A stretch of 41,573 nt of DNA from Candidatus Hydrogenedentota bacterium (GCA_029776995.1 JAKOTZ010000094.1:1-41573), one strand, 5' to 3'. Shown: positions 25,201 to 33,028, numbered from the stretch's first letter. Translations and numbers: made by a program. Notes: generated from the letters alone by a model not told the origin.

Positions 25201-27397
25201 CCAGATTTATGCCTGTCCCGTCACCTGGAAGTCCTGATACATCCGTGAATCCGCTGTCGGAACGAAAAACAACGAAATAATTCGGGAAATTCTCCACCTT
25301 GTCCAAATCGCTCTGATGCTCGGGATCCGTAGTGTAGCCGCGGGGAGTGGTTTCAGGTCCTGCCCGTCGCCGTCCACCGACCGTATATCCACCATTTGCG
25401 TTACCAATTGCGCCCAAACTTATCTGAATTTTCCACCAGGGGTCCCCTCCACCCGGCGGGAACGGTTCGTATTGCCATTCGTGATTACCATAATTGACGA
25501 GCTGTATATCGCTACCCGTAAAGCCCCGCATGGGAATCATGGGATAGTCCACAAAGGACACGCCGGTAGTTCCATTGGGCACCGGCGGATCAAAAATGCC
25601 GTTCACGTTGGTGTCGTGCCACAGCCATACTCCATTGAAAGCGTAATCTTCGCCGATCGCCGAATCTGCCCCACTTTGCTGTTTCAGCGTAAACGTTTCA
25701 AAACCGGTGCGGGGATCAAATCCGCCATTACCGGGATAGGAGTAGGGATCAGCTCCGATATCCGTAAAGACAAGGTGAACGTCCGTTGGCTGGTCGTAGC
25801 CATAGCCGCCTTTGGCATTGATGGCCAGGGCTACTGTCCAGGATTCAACCGAGAACAGTTGACGCAAATCCATCAATTCGCCGCCGACGAAATTCAATGC
25901 GGTATTGCTGATATCCCACCGCGGACGGGTAAACCCTGGAACAGGCGTGTACATCATAACTTGTTCGTTCCAGAGGTTTTTCCGCTGCCTGAAGCTGCCG
26001 CCTCCACGGGGATCGAAGATATCGAAATAACTGAGAATGGCTCCGTCCGAAATTAACGGTTCGGGAACCGGAGCAAAAAAGTTCGGGTTGTAGTTGTCTA
26101 CAAACTCACCCTGATCATTAATCGGCGCGGCAAAAAGCACCCAGTTATTGGTGCCGAAATCGTACACGTAAGGCTGCATGAGGGCCGTATCCAGCTGGTA
26201 AATCAGGCTCCTGCCCGCCGGCCACGACGCGGACAACCGCACGCAAACGACATATGAGTACCCGTCATCGGGGCCCGCTACCACCCAGTCTCTCTCGGGA
26301 ATGATAGGGGGGGTCCCCCGCTTGGGACCATTATTACTGAATCCCTGTAACTGGTCTATCTCGCCGACCGGGAACAGGGGGCTTGTGGTATCCAGCGTAA
26401 AGTTCAACCGGTAATTGGCATCATCCACCTGGTAGACTAGACCACTCGGGCCAACAACACGTCCCGCATCCGGATCAGGAGCCTGGTTAACCGGCATTTC
26501 ATAGGGCCAGCCTTTGTTGTCCCACCGGGCGAAAAGATATCTGCTGTTGGCCAGGCTGATTTCGGATGAGGAGGCTGCCCCCACCGCTATGAGGCTTCGC
26601 ACGGTGTCCGCATTGTCAGGCAGTCCCCCGGGGAATCGGAACAGCGCGAATTCCTGGAAATCCTGCTCTGTCGGAGAGGTTGTGCCGCCCTGGTTGGGAT
26701 CCGCTTTGATCGTGAAAATCAGCTTGGTCAGCGCGCGCGGCGCGGGATCCTGCTCGTTGTAACGCATGTTGAAACCGAACAGGGGCACCCAGTCTCCGGC
26801 AGGCAGCTGATACTGGTTGTCACTGATGTAGTCTTTTGCCTCGAAATCCGCAGAGGGCATAGTGAAAACCTGCATATACGCCGAAAATATCAGTTGCGGA
26901 GGCGCGCAGGTACTGAGCGTCGAGCCGTCGGCCAGCAGGGTTTCTACCTCTACCAGCACGTCATAGGCGCCGACCTGATTGGGCGCGTTACCCGAGACGG
27001 AAGGCAACGCGGCAATAATTCCCAGCGGAGCAGGGTTTACGACGATCTGATCCGGCTGGGGTTTGGGTTCAGTCGGATCCGCCAGGTAGGCTTTGTAATT
27101 CGTTACCGTGGTGGGATTGAAATACCATGCCGCCCGGTTGATCCGGAGATATTGATTGGTTCCAGCATCGCGGGCCTCAATGGAAAAAGTCAATGCGGCG
27201 CCCGGTTCAGCGGGAGAGGGACTGACATAAACTTCGTACCGAACCCCATCGCAGGTGATGGCCTTTTCATCCGCCTTGCCGCCCGTATCATCTGCGACCG
27301 CATGCCATCCGGTTAACAGCGGTATAAGTCCTGCCGCCAGGACTCCCGCGCTGTAAACCAATCTCCGCATCCACATGCCGCTTTTACCTGTATTCAC
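16256..27397 (-). CDS. Giant secreted duplicated protein with PKD and IPT/TIG-like domains
   Basis: A 3713-residue secreted protein. The GTG start at 27397 has GGGAGAG 6 bases upstream and is followed by a signal peptide; an earlier TTG at 27412 lacks this support. Two homologous halves (about residues 1-1865 and 2075-3440) share many segments, for example 'FPPGGGDPWWKI', 'GADFRVFIEPRR' against 'GADFKAFIEPRR', and 'AVQDFYGHDM' against 'PVQDFYGHDM'. Between them lie two PKD domains ('WDFGDGTTSTELNPVHQY', 'WNFGDGSTSTEQNPSHQY') and a nine-Gly linker. Each half holds three DxNxNGxFD-type loops likely to bind calcium. IPT/TIG-like domains follow (about 3475-3660), then Cys, a Gly/Asp linker, a hydrophobic segment and Arg-Arg. 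The two halves have no family I recognise. An adhesin, sheath or surface-layer role is plausible but unproven. Confidence 0.88.
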   Translation of the reverse strand: MNTGKSGMWMRRLVYSAGVLAAGLIPLLTGWHAVADDTGGKADEKAITCDGVRYEVYVSPSPAEPGAALTFSIEARDAGTNQYLRINRAAWYFNPTTVTNYKAYLADPTEPKPQPDQIVVNPAPLGIIAALPSVSGNAPNQVGAYDVLVEVETLLADGSTLSTCAPPQLIFSAYMQVFTMPSADFEAKDYISDNQYQLPAGDWVPLFGFNMRYNEQDPAPRALTKLIFTIKADPNQGGTTSPTEQDFQEFALFRFPGGLPDNADTVRSLIAVGAASSSEISLANSRYLFARWDNKGWPYEMPVNQAPDPDAGRVVGPSGLVYQVDDANYRLNFTLDTTSPLFPVGEIDQLQGFSNNGPKRGTPPIIPERDWVVAGPDDGYSYVVCVRLSASWPAGRSLIYQLDTALMQPYVYDFGTNNWVLFAAPINDQGEFVDNYNPNFFAPVPEPLISDGAILSYFDIFDPRGGGSFRQRKNLWNEQVMMYTPVPGFTRPRWDISNTALNFVGGELMDLRQLFSVESWTVALAINAKGGYGYDQPTDVHLVFTDIGADPYSYPGNGGFDPRTGFETFTLKQQSGADSAIGEDYAFNGVWLWHDTNVNGIFDPPVPNGTTGVSFVDYPMIPMRGFTGSDIQLVNYGNHEWQYEPFPPGGGDPWWKIQISLGAIGNANGGYTVGGRRRAGPETTPRGYTTDPEHQSDLDKVENFPNYFVVFRSDSGFTDVSGLPGDGTGINLGADFRVFIEPRRWDPRDNGHWSGGILFWSQATALARKIIEETAEGYPSKANEQPLAGLFWQDYTEWTRVCPPGVIPCENNEVYDFPFWNERFHGVETAKPMRSGVEIHDLVLTYSTSNRYGKITPIMPSQQWLRFFPALVDRYDGAMGRGNSRTMLSIWTDPAFIDPVLNDTGVPALPPISNTPFLLSDLTDYFGILEWRSITLDRYNLGITSDLSAFAPTLYDSLTDIQFAFETVPFALYGDNIDAQLRDPRSTFFPNPPQQPTLPRYPTWSGYQDGAACVAWGLTSRCWLENDGGDNQPFYVPGPAVPGQPIAEKTYENDVYIFEVNDLRYPDSGLPANLAGKWLVDRYGGRYYIESSNGNLLTLRKGHGAYLDAGANVLEYPYGVPVGQAFAVDRGRWMIVEDTLLKGTYPRLEDWTPEKLLNDSQAWAARLLRQRITPGLMPVAMLGVNVCGVSDPAVLASRPLYLSGITVAFWGPEFTPDQLASLDPNGELFASGVLLYEDSNQNGVFDGPLFSDLSPVPAFTDRIVPLETGTLAWKDAPEPVDLNGDYEPDDVSGDGVVFLGDPDDPDDVAQLTPQQQAAWDGLSDLAWVVQLFPRDNWPIPSRDARLDDTDDTKAEDQSPVTLADWPSFWTRAPQLVDFPAGNEKALSVSDRNGGDDLFVVVRPSENMKAHSEFRALVPAKLPSRTPENAVFAGVQIMPRAYSVVDTETKRSPEEGAVQDFYGHDMLAADVYARVLDATSSMQQSSGGPVIQPGGLEAAVLGVDMSANRPENVVARGTTGQPAGNNFTVADADVRTNPDAPGYYNNGWSNQVIGCYLIGLSQGDLAAARVEAYQITGVNGRQLQLRAGAPRGDRPWYVVKDPSFLEELTVEFYDVGNSGKFDLINDFLPLSVEDPVNGQFSGVALYRDNDWHPLNRNGVFDPPVRDANGNITEYIDLPLRLDGPPVFIGTVGGEPEYQVRFSFAKPGTDNLVGRNTVAYETQDRNRQWIPNNIGLSPSDPDYGPDFFVVVRASTRMSQGDQFQAGIVSWGPNTPTEPDPDNFMPALNSGALQIPPDQFDIFSEFPWGNRGLGVITLFQNPLPVYYWGYDKLTHRVVPRQDVDRSQEGADFAALRNWLRTNPYIWGRSATVTSLAPPQIDFVGVPTRQRVGGDVAFTLTGAVQVAQVLWDFGDGTTSTELNPVHQYAAEGTYTVTVTVTSVYGVNTTVRKVDYIEILGTPYADFSGTPTRGNITPGTPQPNLNVTFSDGSVAGEGCQIVSWFWNFGDGSTSTEQNPSHQYTTPGIYDVTLQVTFQCGTETIVRTLRRTAYVTVLECIGCDDPGGGGGGGGGTDVPAADITFESKVRDQEALLPLSDWVPLFRFTMSYGEEPENFAPRVLRTLTYLLRADDRDSNELGYMNSSGPHPTDLLEFGLFLESKASEEAEATYERTLNGELDPYFDRLLFTWDNTGAPVGSILTVQDRFGVAYRLDFIGNGTAANPQFRVDAGPNTEDSLEGKSYIVAVRTSATWRSQLTMGVEVLNAEMIDPRTGGRPVDEEGKPIDSYSPDFFGDTPETLEAEAFYSSSFTVYDYYGTPGGRSVLFADAWNFPVFLYTPLNEQSRPRWNSPNQLLDIVAGELLQLRPLVSLDQWQSVLGINVHSTSTVHFNDSEVPRSYDTWKDKAQLREVNVILTDVGADPYGPPGNGGFDPRNGLKRITVNTWGYPIYDEEAKGDDLTYNGIWVWHDTNNNGLFDPPTPNPEGGLTFNGDYPMLPATKFITGEQPPVWEYIPFPPGGGDPWWKISLRLWGGTRKDANVDNRSSRDFTEGTVEAIPDNHGSLVIASEKSPDYFVVVRTDSGYKDVSLLPGDNTGIAYGADFKAFIEPRRYDPQKQHGVGGIFVDSQIPAQGLQYGNQILSPWQDDPRWLPNEPWWPQRTFNQYTAKTFKVGLDVHDLVITYETDSNYASRSDLFYTPLVNFQNLSTLEIRNLSYAGYTNIGVGGPTGFSRWTDPFGLEQQQFQNGHAPNVNEWRLFFGDTVNLGGNFTVSLLLDDSRSYGQFAFETAPFFNTSTQFGDVPPVGPRSSAYPSPPQPPVLPSYDNWTRELKPGELPRLSQWRPADIGARLLTQKMETNGSHEALLGINLASSADPIVAAGQPVAVASITVALWGPGFTPDMLKPLDPDSNDNTSLRSGLLLWEDSDGNGLFFNTEDLSGYPDDNTPLPLLDQIVPVSGLKWASVPELVDLDGDGSPDDMDGNGLVDDADRAWVVTLYPRNNWIVPRGDTSGNLVDQILDQVNTKDNSDAGTLAGLLPVASVLQSGGAGDEKALDPNTLQPGDDLFISVALSEKAPRFQQFRAVIPATLPTRPENQRKAGVQFFPQVNTSATAFIKTNPDEDPVQDFYGHDMMVTNVPLRINDMTNRRADLDIAGAAVPVLGLDMASGRNTVVASGGDGYGVTNGFRVPSANWAVNAYAGDFLVDERYESYEIISNSTNELALRSGTPRNGRWLIVRDPTFFEECIIELYPDLPANNFNPLVDLLPLDIDQRLSGVAIYRDNDWNPNNRNGLFDPDIDIPLILDAPPRFTGQSAENIQVKFVFSTPGTDDYPVPRAQQTRNRQWIPDNFGGDATDANSGSDFFVVVRASSRMQVNDAFRAGIVGWGPNTPTEPDPDTWANLPGEDRDDFVKFREFPWAERGVGFITFFRNPPSYYYMDGAKAGVRQDNSGFNWIRSHTSKKRRSGVLIARSRAIGPNSLVIDSVSQTSLPSQTIPGEPFSLVIYGRNFGTNPVVVMSGYDVTVTGASNESISLEISTRSGQVPREPVVLLVRNPVTGEEATRSDLFTLVPGSASRRPKILSVNPPVGGKDVFPVLIRGENFDSEGGVEVYFGITRMPVTRVAQDGTEIEVAFPSGGLPNPGKLDVRVRNTARNNEDVLLEGFEYKNDAVRHRKFFGLFACAPAPDADKGAGVGDGMVLAGALGLLLLGAVRRQGSKLTES

Positions 27398-27545
27398 CGC
27401 ATGCTCTCCCAATCCGCGCGCATACCAGACGTCCGATCCGCCCGGCCTTCCGCGGGGAAGTCTTACACTTTACGCCTGTCGGTCGTTCCTGATACAGAAA
27501 GACCTCTTCATTCATGCTGAAAAATACTCTTATTCCATGTCAAGA

Positions 27546-27574
27546 TTTATAACATAATCGCCGCCATGTGTCAA
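27546..27574 (-). promoter_or_regulatory. Strong sigma-70-type promoter for the giant protein gene
   Basis: On the minus strand, TTGACA (27574-27569, perfect) and TATAAA (27551-27546) are spaced by exactly 17 bases. Transcription would start near 27539, giving a leader of about 140 bases before the GTG at 27397. This is the best promoter match in the window and fits high expression of a surface protein. Confidence 0.75.
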
Positions 27575-27639
27575 GAGTTAAATTGCCGCAATTCCAAATA
27601 TTACCAAGATTTAAGTTTTTGGGATGCTTTTTTTGCCCA

Positions 27640-29523
27640 TTACGTGTTTGTTTTCTCATTTTGCGCATTGTTCCCTGACTCCTGATCCAGGGGCCGCAAT
27701 CCTTTCACGGCGGCACGAACAGTTTCAATGACCTCCTGGGAAACCAGGAATTGCCCCTCCCGTTCCGCTATTTCGGCAAACCGTTTTTGAGGATCCGCCG
27801 GATCGGGATTACCGATACGCACAGGCCCATGCTTCTGCTCCCCCTGGGGCGGAACCCCATCACTGTAAACAACCGCCGCAAAAACCGGATTGTCCAATCC
27901 CGATACCTGCGTGTCAACCGGCTGGGACAGTACAGTGGCGCACTGCAGGTCACTCAGGACATCCAGAATGGCTTTGGCGTCCGCCTGATTCTGTATTGAC
28001 CATCCTTCGGGCTCCACCACCCGCCAGCGTCCTTCCCGCCTGCCAAGCACGTAGTTCCGCCCGTCCAGGCTGAACTCAATCCGGTTTACGGAATTGCTGT
28101 CAAACCGCATCAGCGCGCGGGAACGAAACGTGGCGGGATCCACCAGCAGCGCCTGCGCGGCCACACCGACCAGGCGAATAACGCCCCCGCTGTCCTGGGT
28201 AGCCAGCCAGGCGTCCGCCTGGCTGGGATCCGGTTTCAAGCGACATTCCGCCCGGCTTCCATCCGCGTAGGCAAATGTAAAACGTACTTCGGGATCGTCT
28301 AATCCGACTGCCTCAGGAGACTGCTCAACGACTTCTCCGCGGGTTTCCTTGACTACTGCCAGATAACCTGAAATAACCTGGTCGCTCACATCGCTGAATG
28401 AAGGATCCACCAGGCGCCAGGAACCATCCTGATCCCGCTTTAAAGTAAATCCTCCCTTGTCTCTGTGGCATATTATTTCAGAAAGTTCCGCGACACGTCG
28501 GGTAATCAGTCGGGTCTCGCGCCACTGTGTTGGCCGTTTAGGAATCAGTTCCACCAGTCGGGGATCCACCAGTTCCACTGAATTCTGTCCTGCCCTGCGG
28601 ATGAACAGCCCGCCCGAACCGTCCGCGTTTTCAAGATTGCCGATCAGAAAGGTTTGGGCGTGTCCCTGCGCCGTGTCCGCCAGCGTAATGCGCGCCCGAG
28701 GCGGATCCAGACCGAAATCCGCGTAATTTTCCGGATGGTCGTAAAATTTGGCCACCACACCAAACTGAAAGTACTGGGCCAGCTCATCCAGCGCTTCCTG
28801 GTCCGCCGGCGCTTGAACCGGACTCACCAGCCTCCAGGGGCTCTGTGCGTTATCGCGCTCGGCGCGTACCACGACAGATTCAGCCCCAGGCCGCATGGCC
28901 TCCCCATTCTCCGGCAGGGCATCGCCCTCGCGCCAGATAAACGCGAATTCAATCATCCGGATAGGCGCGTCCCGGTTATCCACAATAAATTTATGCCGGA
29001 GGTCATCCAGGGAACGGTTGAATTCAAAAAACATTTCCCGGGTGATGAGGAATATGGTCCTATCTTCAGGCCGGCAGGCATAGCGGAACCGTTCCGTGGG
29101 TTCCTGGTCCCCAAATATTAAGGTATCTTTTTGCCCATCCCTCGTGCCGAATTCGACACGCAGCACGGGCGGGTCCAACCCATACTCCGCAAGGTTTTCA
29201 GACGGATTCCGTAAAACCCGTTCCGACGACAGCGCTCCGTATTTTTCCACGACCCGGTTCCACAGCGGCTGGTGCGGCGGAATAGTTGGATCCGGCTTAA
29301 CCATCTTCCACGGCGCATCCGAAGATTCACGGACAGCGCGGACTTCCGGCGCGTCCAGCTGGGTAATGGCCACCTCGCTGATTTGAGCCGGGTCCAGCCG
29401 GGCTACCTTTTTCAGCTCTTCCTGGCGAACCTCTCTCCGTTCCCGCCACTGCTGGACGCCAAAATACAACGCGACCATCAGGACCAGAACCAGTCCGAGC
29501 GCCAGCGTGTGCCTGCCGGTCAT
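27640..29523 (-). CDS. DUF4340 family membrane-anchored protein
   Basis: A 627-residue protein with one N-terminal membrane segment (about residues 5-24) and a large extracytoplasmic body. It contains the DUF4340 layout: repeated units opening with 'APWKMVKPDP', 'SPWRLVSPV', 'GSWRLVDPS' and 'GRWRVVEPEG', each followed by a helix and a 'YGLDPP'-type turn ('EYGLDPPVLRV', 'DFGLDPPRARI'). Such proteins usually accompany the ATPase, permease and GldG genes of Gld-type exporters and are thought to work with them in the envelope, with an unknown substrate. The ATG overlaps the previous gene's stop as ATGA. It is the last gene of the operon. Confidence 0.9.
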   Translation of the reverse strand: MTGRHTLALGLVLVLMVALYFGVQQWRERREVRQEELKKVARLDPAQISEVAITQLDAPEVRAVRESSDAPWKMVKPDPTIPPHQPLWNRVVEKYGALSSERVLRNPSENLAEYGLDPPVLRVEFGTRDGQKDTLIFGDQEPTERFRYACRPEDRTIFLITREMFFEFNRSLDDLRHKFIVDNRDAPIRMIEFAFIWREGDALPENGEAMRPGAESVVVRAERDNAQSPWRLVSPVQAPADQEALDELAQYFQFGVVAKFYDHPENYADFGLDPPRARITLADTAQGHAQTFLIGNLENADGSGGLFIRRAGQNSVELVDPRLVELIPKRPTQWRETRLITRRVAELSEIICHRDKGGFTLKRDQDGSWRLVDPSFSDVSDQVISGYLAVVKETRGEVVEQSPEAVGLDDPEVRFTFAYADGSRAECRLKPDPSQADAWLATQDSGGVIRLVGVAAQALLVDPATFRSRALMRFDSNSVNRIEFSLDGRNYVLGRREGRWRVVEPEGWSIQNQADAKAILDVLSDLQCATVLSQPVDTQVSGLDNPVFAAVVYSDGVPPQGEQKHGPVRIGNPDPADPQKRFAEIAEREGQFLVSQEVIETVRAAVKGLRPLDQESGNNAQNEKTNT

Positions 29524-31193
29524 TGATGTTTTTTCCTCCAGAAAATCATAGCGATGGTTGCCGCCAGCACCGCCTGCAGTCCCAGCATAACCGAAAGCCA
29601 GGCCACGGTGCGCCGCTCAACGTCACTGAGCATAAGCGGCGTCATCTCCAGCGCCGTGGGACGCATGGCCAGCAGATCTTCGCTCTCACACAGCCAGGCT
29701 ACCGCGTTCAGGATAAAGGTCAGGTTGCCCGGCACCGAAAGATAGGCGTTTGAAACAAAATCCGTGTCGCCAACGACAATCAGCCTGGCTTCGCCTCGTC
29801 CCCGGGGGCTGCTGTTGCGGTCCACCTGGCGAACCGCGGCCACCGCAAGAGGCACCGGACCTTTCAGGTCCACCTCGTCAAACGACGCGACGCCCGCCTT
29901 AATCAGTCGTTCCACATCCGTTTCCCCCCAAAAAGATGGCAGGGAACGCAACAGAATATCCGCCCCCACTTTCTCAGGAAGCTCACGGCTGACCGTAACC
30001 GACCGAGCGGCTACCATCAGGATGTTCTGCTCAAATCGGGCTGTCACCGGGTGATTTTTACTGAAACACCCGCGAAAACTGAGGAAACCTTCTTCCACTT
30101 CCGAGAAAGGCGCGTCATCGGGGCGCAGTTCAATATCAAAACGGTTTTCTTTCGCGTCCGTCACCACCACGTCCGCGCCGACCAGAACACCGTAATTTTT
30201 CTCAAGCCAGGGCCGCAACTGTTCCCGGGCGGCAACAGCCGGATCGATGTTCCGCCAGGGATCCAACAGGATAAGCATACGCCCGCCGCCGTCCATATAG
30301 CGGTTTATCGCTTCGATTTCCAGCGGGTGCAGGTCAGACGAGGGTTTGTTAATCACCAGCAGGTCACAGTCAGCGGGCACTTCCGGATCTGATATTTTTA
30401 TCGCCAGCCTGTCGACCGTGTAGGATTCTCCGCTCAGCAGATTCCCCAACATGGAGCCCCCTTCCTGGGGGTCCTGATTCAAGATATCCCGCTCCTGATG
30501 GCCGGTAAGAAAATACACCTTAGGGTTTTCTTCCCGCAGTACGTTAATCAGCGCGTTGGTAAAATCCCGTTCCTCAAGCCGGGGACTGCCGCCGGACAGG
30601 GTAATTACCCGTTTCCGGTCCCCGCTGCGGATGACCACTGTACCCTGCGGTGAGGCGTGTGTAATGCCCAGATCCTCCACCTTGAGCTTCTCCACGGTCG
30701 GGTCCAGCAGCTCCACGGTAAGTTGGTCAGTATACTGTTTACACAGGTCAAGAAAACGGAGGGTTTTTTCGCGGGCAATCGCGACCATCTCGTCGTCCGA
30801 TTCCAAAAAAAAGCATGTCGCCGTCACGGGTTTGTCCATGTTTTCCAGCACTTGAATGGTCAGAGGGGACAGGGACCGCAAGCCCTCGCGTGTCAGATCC
30901 CAGGATGCGTTCCAGCTTGCAACGATCAAATAGATCACCACGCAGATGCCCAGAAAAAACACGGACGAAACAACCGCATTGAGACCGCCCAGCGCGCGGG
31001 CTGATTCACGCGCGCGTCCTTTGGCTGCCATAAAGACCCCGATGAGGGCATATCCTCCGCTCAGGAGGGCAGCCACCAGACAGAGAAACACCGGAATGGC
31101 AAAAACATCGGCGTAAACAAACAGCAGGTTGGCGGCAAGCAATACTAACCCAATTGCCATCCATCCTGCCAGCCCGGCTCCAGGAAGTTTCAT
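29520..31193 (-). CDS. GldG-like ABC exporter accessory protein
   Basis: A 557-residue membrane protein. The ATG at 31193 follows the permease stop by one base and has GAGAGGAAA upstream; a longer frame from 31229 has no support. Three hydrophobic segments are followed by the conserved 'WDLTREGLRSLSPLT', which marks GldG-type proteins, and then a large periplasmic domain with 'VYFLTGHQERDI' and 'GGRMLILLDPW'. A final membrane segment near the C-terminus ends in 'WRKKHQ'. In Bacteroidota GldG belongs to a Gld transporter needed for gliding; in other phyla the substrate is unknown. Confidence 0.92.
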   Translation of the reverse strand: MKLPGAGLAGWMAIGLVLLAANLLFVYADVFAIPVFLCLVAALLSGGYALIGVFMAAKGRARESARALGGLNAVVSSVFFLGICVVIYLIVASWNASWDLTREGLRSLSPLTIQVLENMDKPVTATCFFLESDDEMVAIAREKTLRFLDLCKQYTDQLTVELLDPTVEKLKVEDLGITHASPQGTVVIRSGDRKRVITLSGGSPRLEERDFTNALINVLREENPKVYFLTGHQERDILNQDPQEGGSMLGNLLSGESYTVDRLAIKISDPEVPADCDLLVINKPSSDLHPLEIEAINRYMDGGGRMLILLDPWRNIDPAVAAREQLRPWLEKNYGVLVGADVVVTDAKENRFDIELRPDDAPFSEVEEGFLSFRGCFSKNHPVTARFEQNILMVAARSVTVSRELPEKVGADILLRSLPSFWGETDVERLIKAGVASFDEVDLKGPVPLAVAAVRQVDRNSSPRGRGEARLIVVGDTDFVSNAYLSVPGNLTFILNAVAWLCESEDLLAMRPTALEMTPLMLSDVERRTVAWLSVMLGLQAVLAATIAMIFWRKKHQ

Positions 31194-31194
31194 A

Positions 31195-32028
31195 TCACTT
31201 TCCTCTCCAGTGGCGGCTTTCCAGGGCACGGAAGGTCAGAAACAGGAAGAACGCCGCGAACAGCAGGTAATAGGCGATATCATGTGGGCGCAGCACTCCC
31301 AGCGTCAGGTCCCGGGCATGCGCATCCAGAGGCAGCTGCGTCAGCAGCCCGCGGAACAGTTCCCACACGCCACCGATAACCCGACGCAGCGCTTCAGGCC
31401 AGCCTTCCGGGGCCGGATTCCGCTGAGGCAGTTTTTCGCCCACGTTACCCGCGATGTACATCACCAGGTTCACGCCAAAAGTCAGCGTTCCGGCAACCAC
31501 CTGTGAACGGGATATGGCCGAAATAAACATGCCCAGGCTGAGCAGCGCCAACCCCATCAACACCACCGTGGCCACCCCCAGCGCAATGGCAGCCGGTTCC
31601 AGCGGCCTGAACCAGGACGCGAGAAAAAGGTGCAGGGCGAGCACCGGCATCATGAGCAGCAGCATGCCGACTGCCGCTAGGTATTTTCCAAACACAATGT
31701 CCCGGTCTGTCAGGGGCCAGGTCAGCAGCAGTTCCAGCGTGCCCCGGTTTCGTTCCTCCGCCAGAAGCCGCATGGTAATCAGCGGCGACAGAAACATGAA
31801 CAGAATGCCGCAGAAAACAAGGTAAGGGCTGATCAGCGCTTCCCCAAAATTCGGGATGGAGGTATAACCGTAGGCGGGAGGCTGGATGGAAACTTTTGAA
31901 TACATGAACAAAGACAGGACAAAAGCCAGTCCGCAAATCAGGGCATACACGCCCAGCGCCACGTAGCCGACAGGCGTCTGGAAATAACTGATAAATTCGC
32001 GCCGGCAAACGGTCCAGATTCTGTTCAC
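31195..32028 (-). CDS. ABC-2 type permease (GldF-like)
   Basis: A 277-residue membrane protein with about six hydrophobic segments. It opens with 'VCRREFISYFQTPVGYV', typical of ABC-2 permeases of the GldF/NosY branch, and has the conserved 'MRLLAEERNRGTLELLLTWP' coupling region. It forms the membrane pore with the ATPase encoded just upstream. The ATG at 32028 overlaps the ATPase stop as ATGA, a sign of coupled translation. Confidence 0.93.
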   Translation of the reverse strand: MNRIWTVCRREFISYFQTPVGYVALGVYALICGLAFVLSLFMYSKVSIQPPAYGYTSIPNFGEALISPYLVFCGILFMFLSPLITMRLLAEERNRGTLELLLTWPLTDRDIVFGKYLAAVGMLLLMMPVLALHLFLASWFRPLEPAAIALGVATVVLMGLALLSLGMFISAISRSQVVAGTLTFGVNLVMYIAGNVGEKLPQRNPAPEGWPEALRRVIGGVWELFRGLLTQLPLDAHARDLTLGVLRPHDIAYYLLFAAFFLFLTFRALESRHWRGK

Positions 32029-32783
32029 GGCTCTATTTCCTCTTCGGCAGTCGCCCGTTCTCCCCGGTCAGACACGTCCGCGGCAACAGCCCGCATGAAC
32101 AACTCCTCCAGTGATCCACTGCCTGACTGAACATCCGGCACCGCTCCGTCGTATACCAGCCTTCCCCGGTGGATAATGATCACGCTGTCGCAGACCATCA
32201 CCACTTCTGGCAGGATGTGCGTGCTCAGCAGAACGGTATGCTCTCCCCCGAGGGCTTTTATCATGGCGCGCACTTCCGCGATCTGACGAGGATCCAGCCC
32301 CACCGTGGGTTCGTCCAATATCAGCACGGGCGGATTACCGAGGAGCGCCTGCGCCAGCCCCACCCGCTGGCGGTAACCTTTGGACAGGTTTCCGATTATC
32401 CGCCTGGCCATCGCAGTCAGCCCGCAACGCTCTATAACACGACCGATTTCCTCCCGACGTTCATTCCGGGGAATCTGTTTGACCCCGGCCACAAAACCCA
32501 GAAATCCCGAGACCGTCATCTCTTCGTACAGAGGCACGTGTTCCGGAAGATAGCCGATCCGGCGCTTTACCTCCAGCGGATGGCTCGCCACATCGAAATC
32601 GGCCACACGTACAATTCCTTCACTGGCAGGCGTGAATCCTGTGATAACCCGCATGGTGGTGGATTTACCGGCGCCGTTCGGGCCGAGAAAACCCGTAATC
32701 CGACCCTTTGGGATCGTAAAGGTAATGCTGTCTACGGCCCGCAGCGGTCCGTACCGTTTAGTCATTTCCACAACTTCGATCAT
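32025..32783 (-). CDS. ABC transporter ATPase (Gld/CcmA-type)
   Basis: A 252-residue ATPase with all nucleotide-binding motifs: Walker A 'GPNGAGKST' (residues 34-42), signature 'LSKGYRQR', Walker B 'VLILDEPTVGLD' and the switch His in 'LLSTHIL'. It has the CcmA-like family features ('RIGYLPEHVPLYEEMTV'). It powers export with the neighbouring permease and is the first gene of the four-gene operon. The ATG at 32783 has GGGGA about 8 bases upstream. Confidence 0.95.
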   Translation of the reverse strand: MIEVVEMTKRYGPLRAVDSITFTIPKGRITGFLGPNGAGKSTTMRVITGFTPASEGIVRVADFDVASHPLEVKRRIGYLPEHVPLYEEMTVSGFLGFVAGVKQIPRNERREEIGRVIERCGLTAMARRIIGNLSKGYRQRVGLAQALLGNPPVLILDEPTVGLDPRQIAEVRAMIKALGGEHTVLLSTHILPEVVMVCDSVIIIHRGRLVYDGAVPDVQSGSGSLEELFMRAVAADVSDRGERATAEEEIEP

Positions 32784-32957
32784 GTTATGATCCCCGGGAA
32801 GCTGCCGAAAATCTGTCAGTGAGCGCGGTAATTTTTTGAGAAACGACGATAATTTTTCCGTTCAGATCTGTTCACCCGGCAAATAATTCCCTGTATGTTC
32901 AGGTCTCTGCCTGTCTCCAGAAAGCATATATCAATATTTTGTAAAAAAACTTTGATA

Positions 32958-32979
32958 TTGGCACAATATGTAGTGCAAA
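32958..32979 (+). promoter_or_regulatory. Imperfect inverted repeat, possible activator site
   Basis: TTGGCAC (32958-32964) and GTGCAAA (32973-32979) form an inverted repeat with one mismatch, centred about 86 bases upstream of the predicted sigma-54 start point. Activators of sigma-54 promoters commonly bind at such a distance. Without a known regulator this is only a candidate. Confidence 0.3.
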
Positions 32980-33028
32980 ATTCAGTGTAATCGGTTGTAA
33001 CGTGTTTTTTCAACTTCCTCATCCGTTT

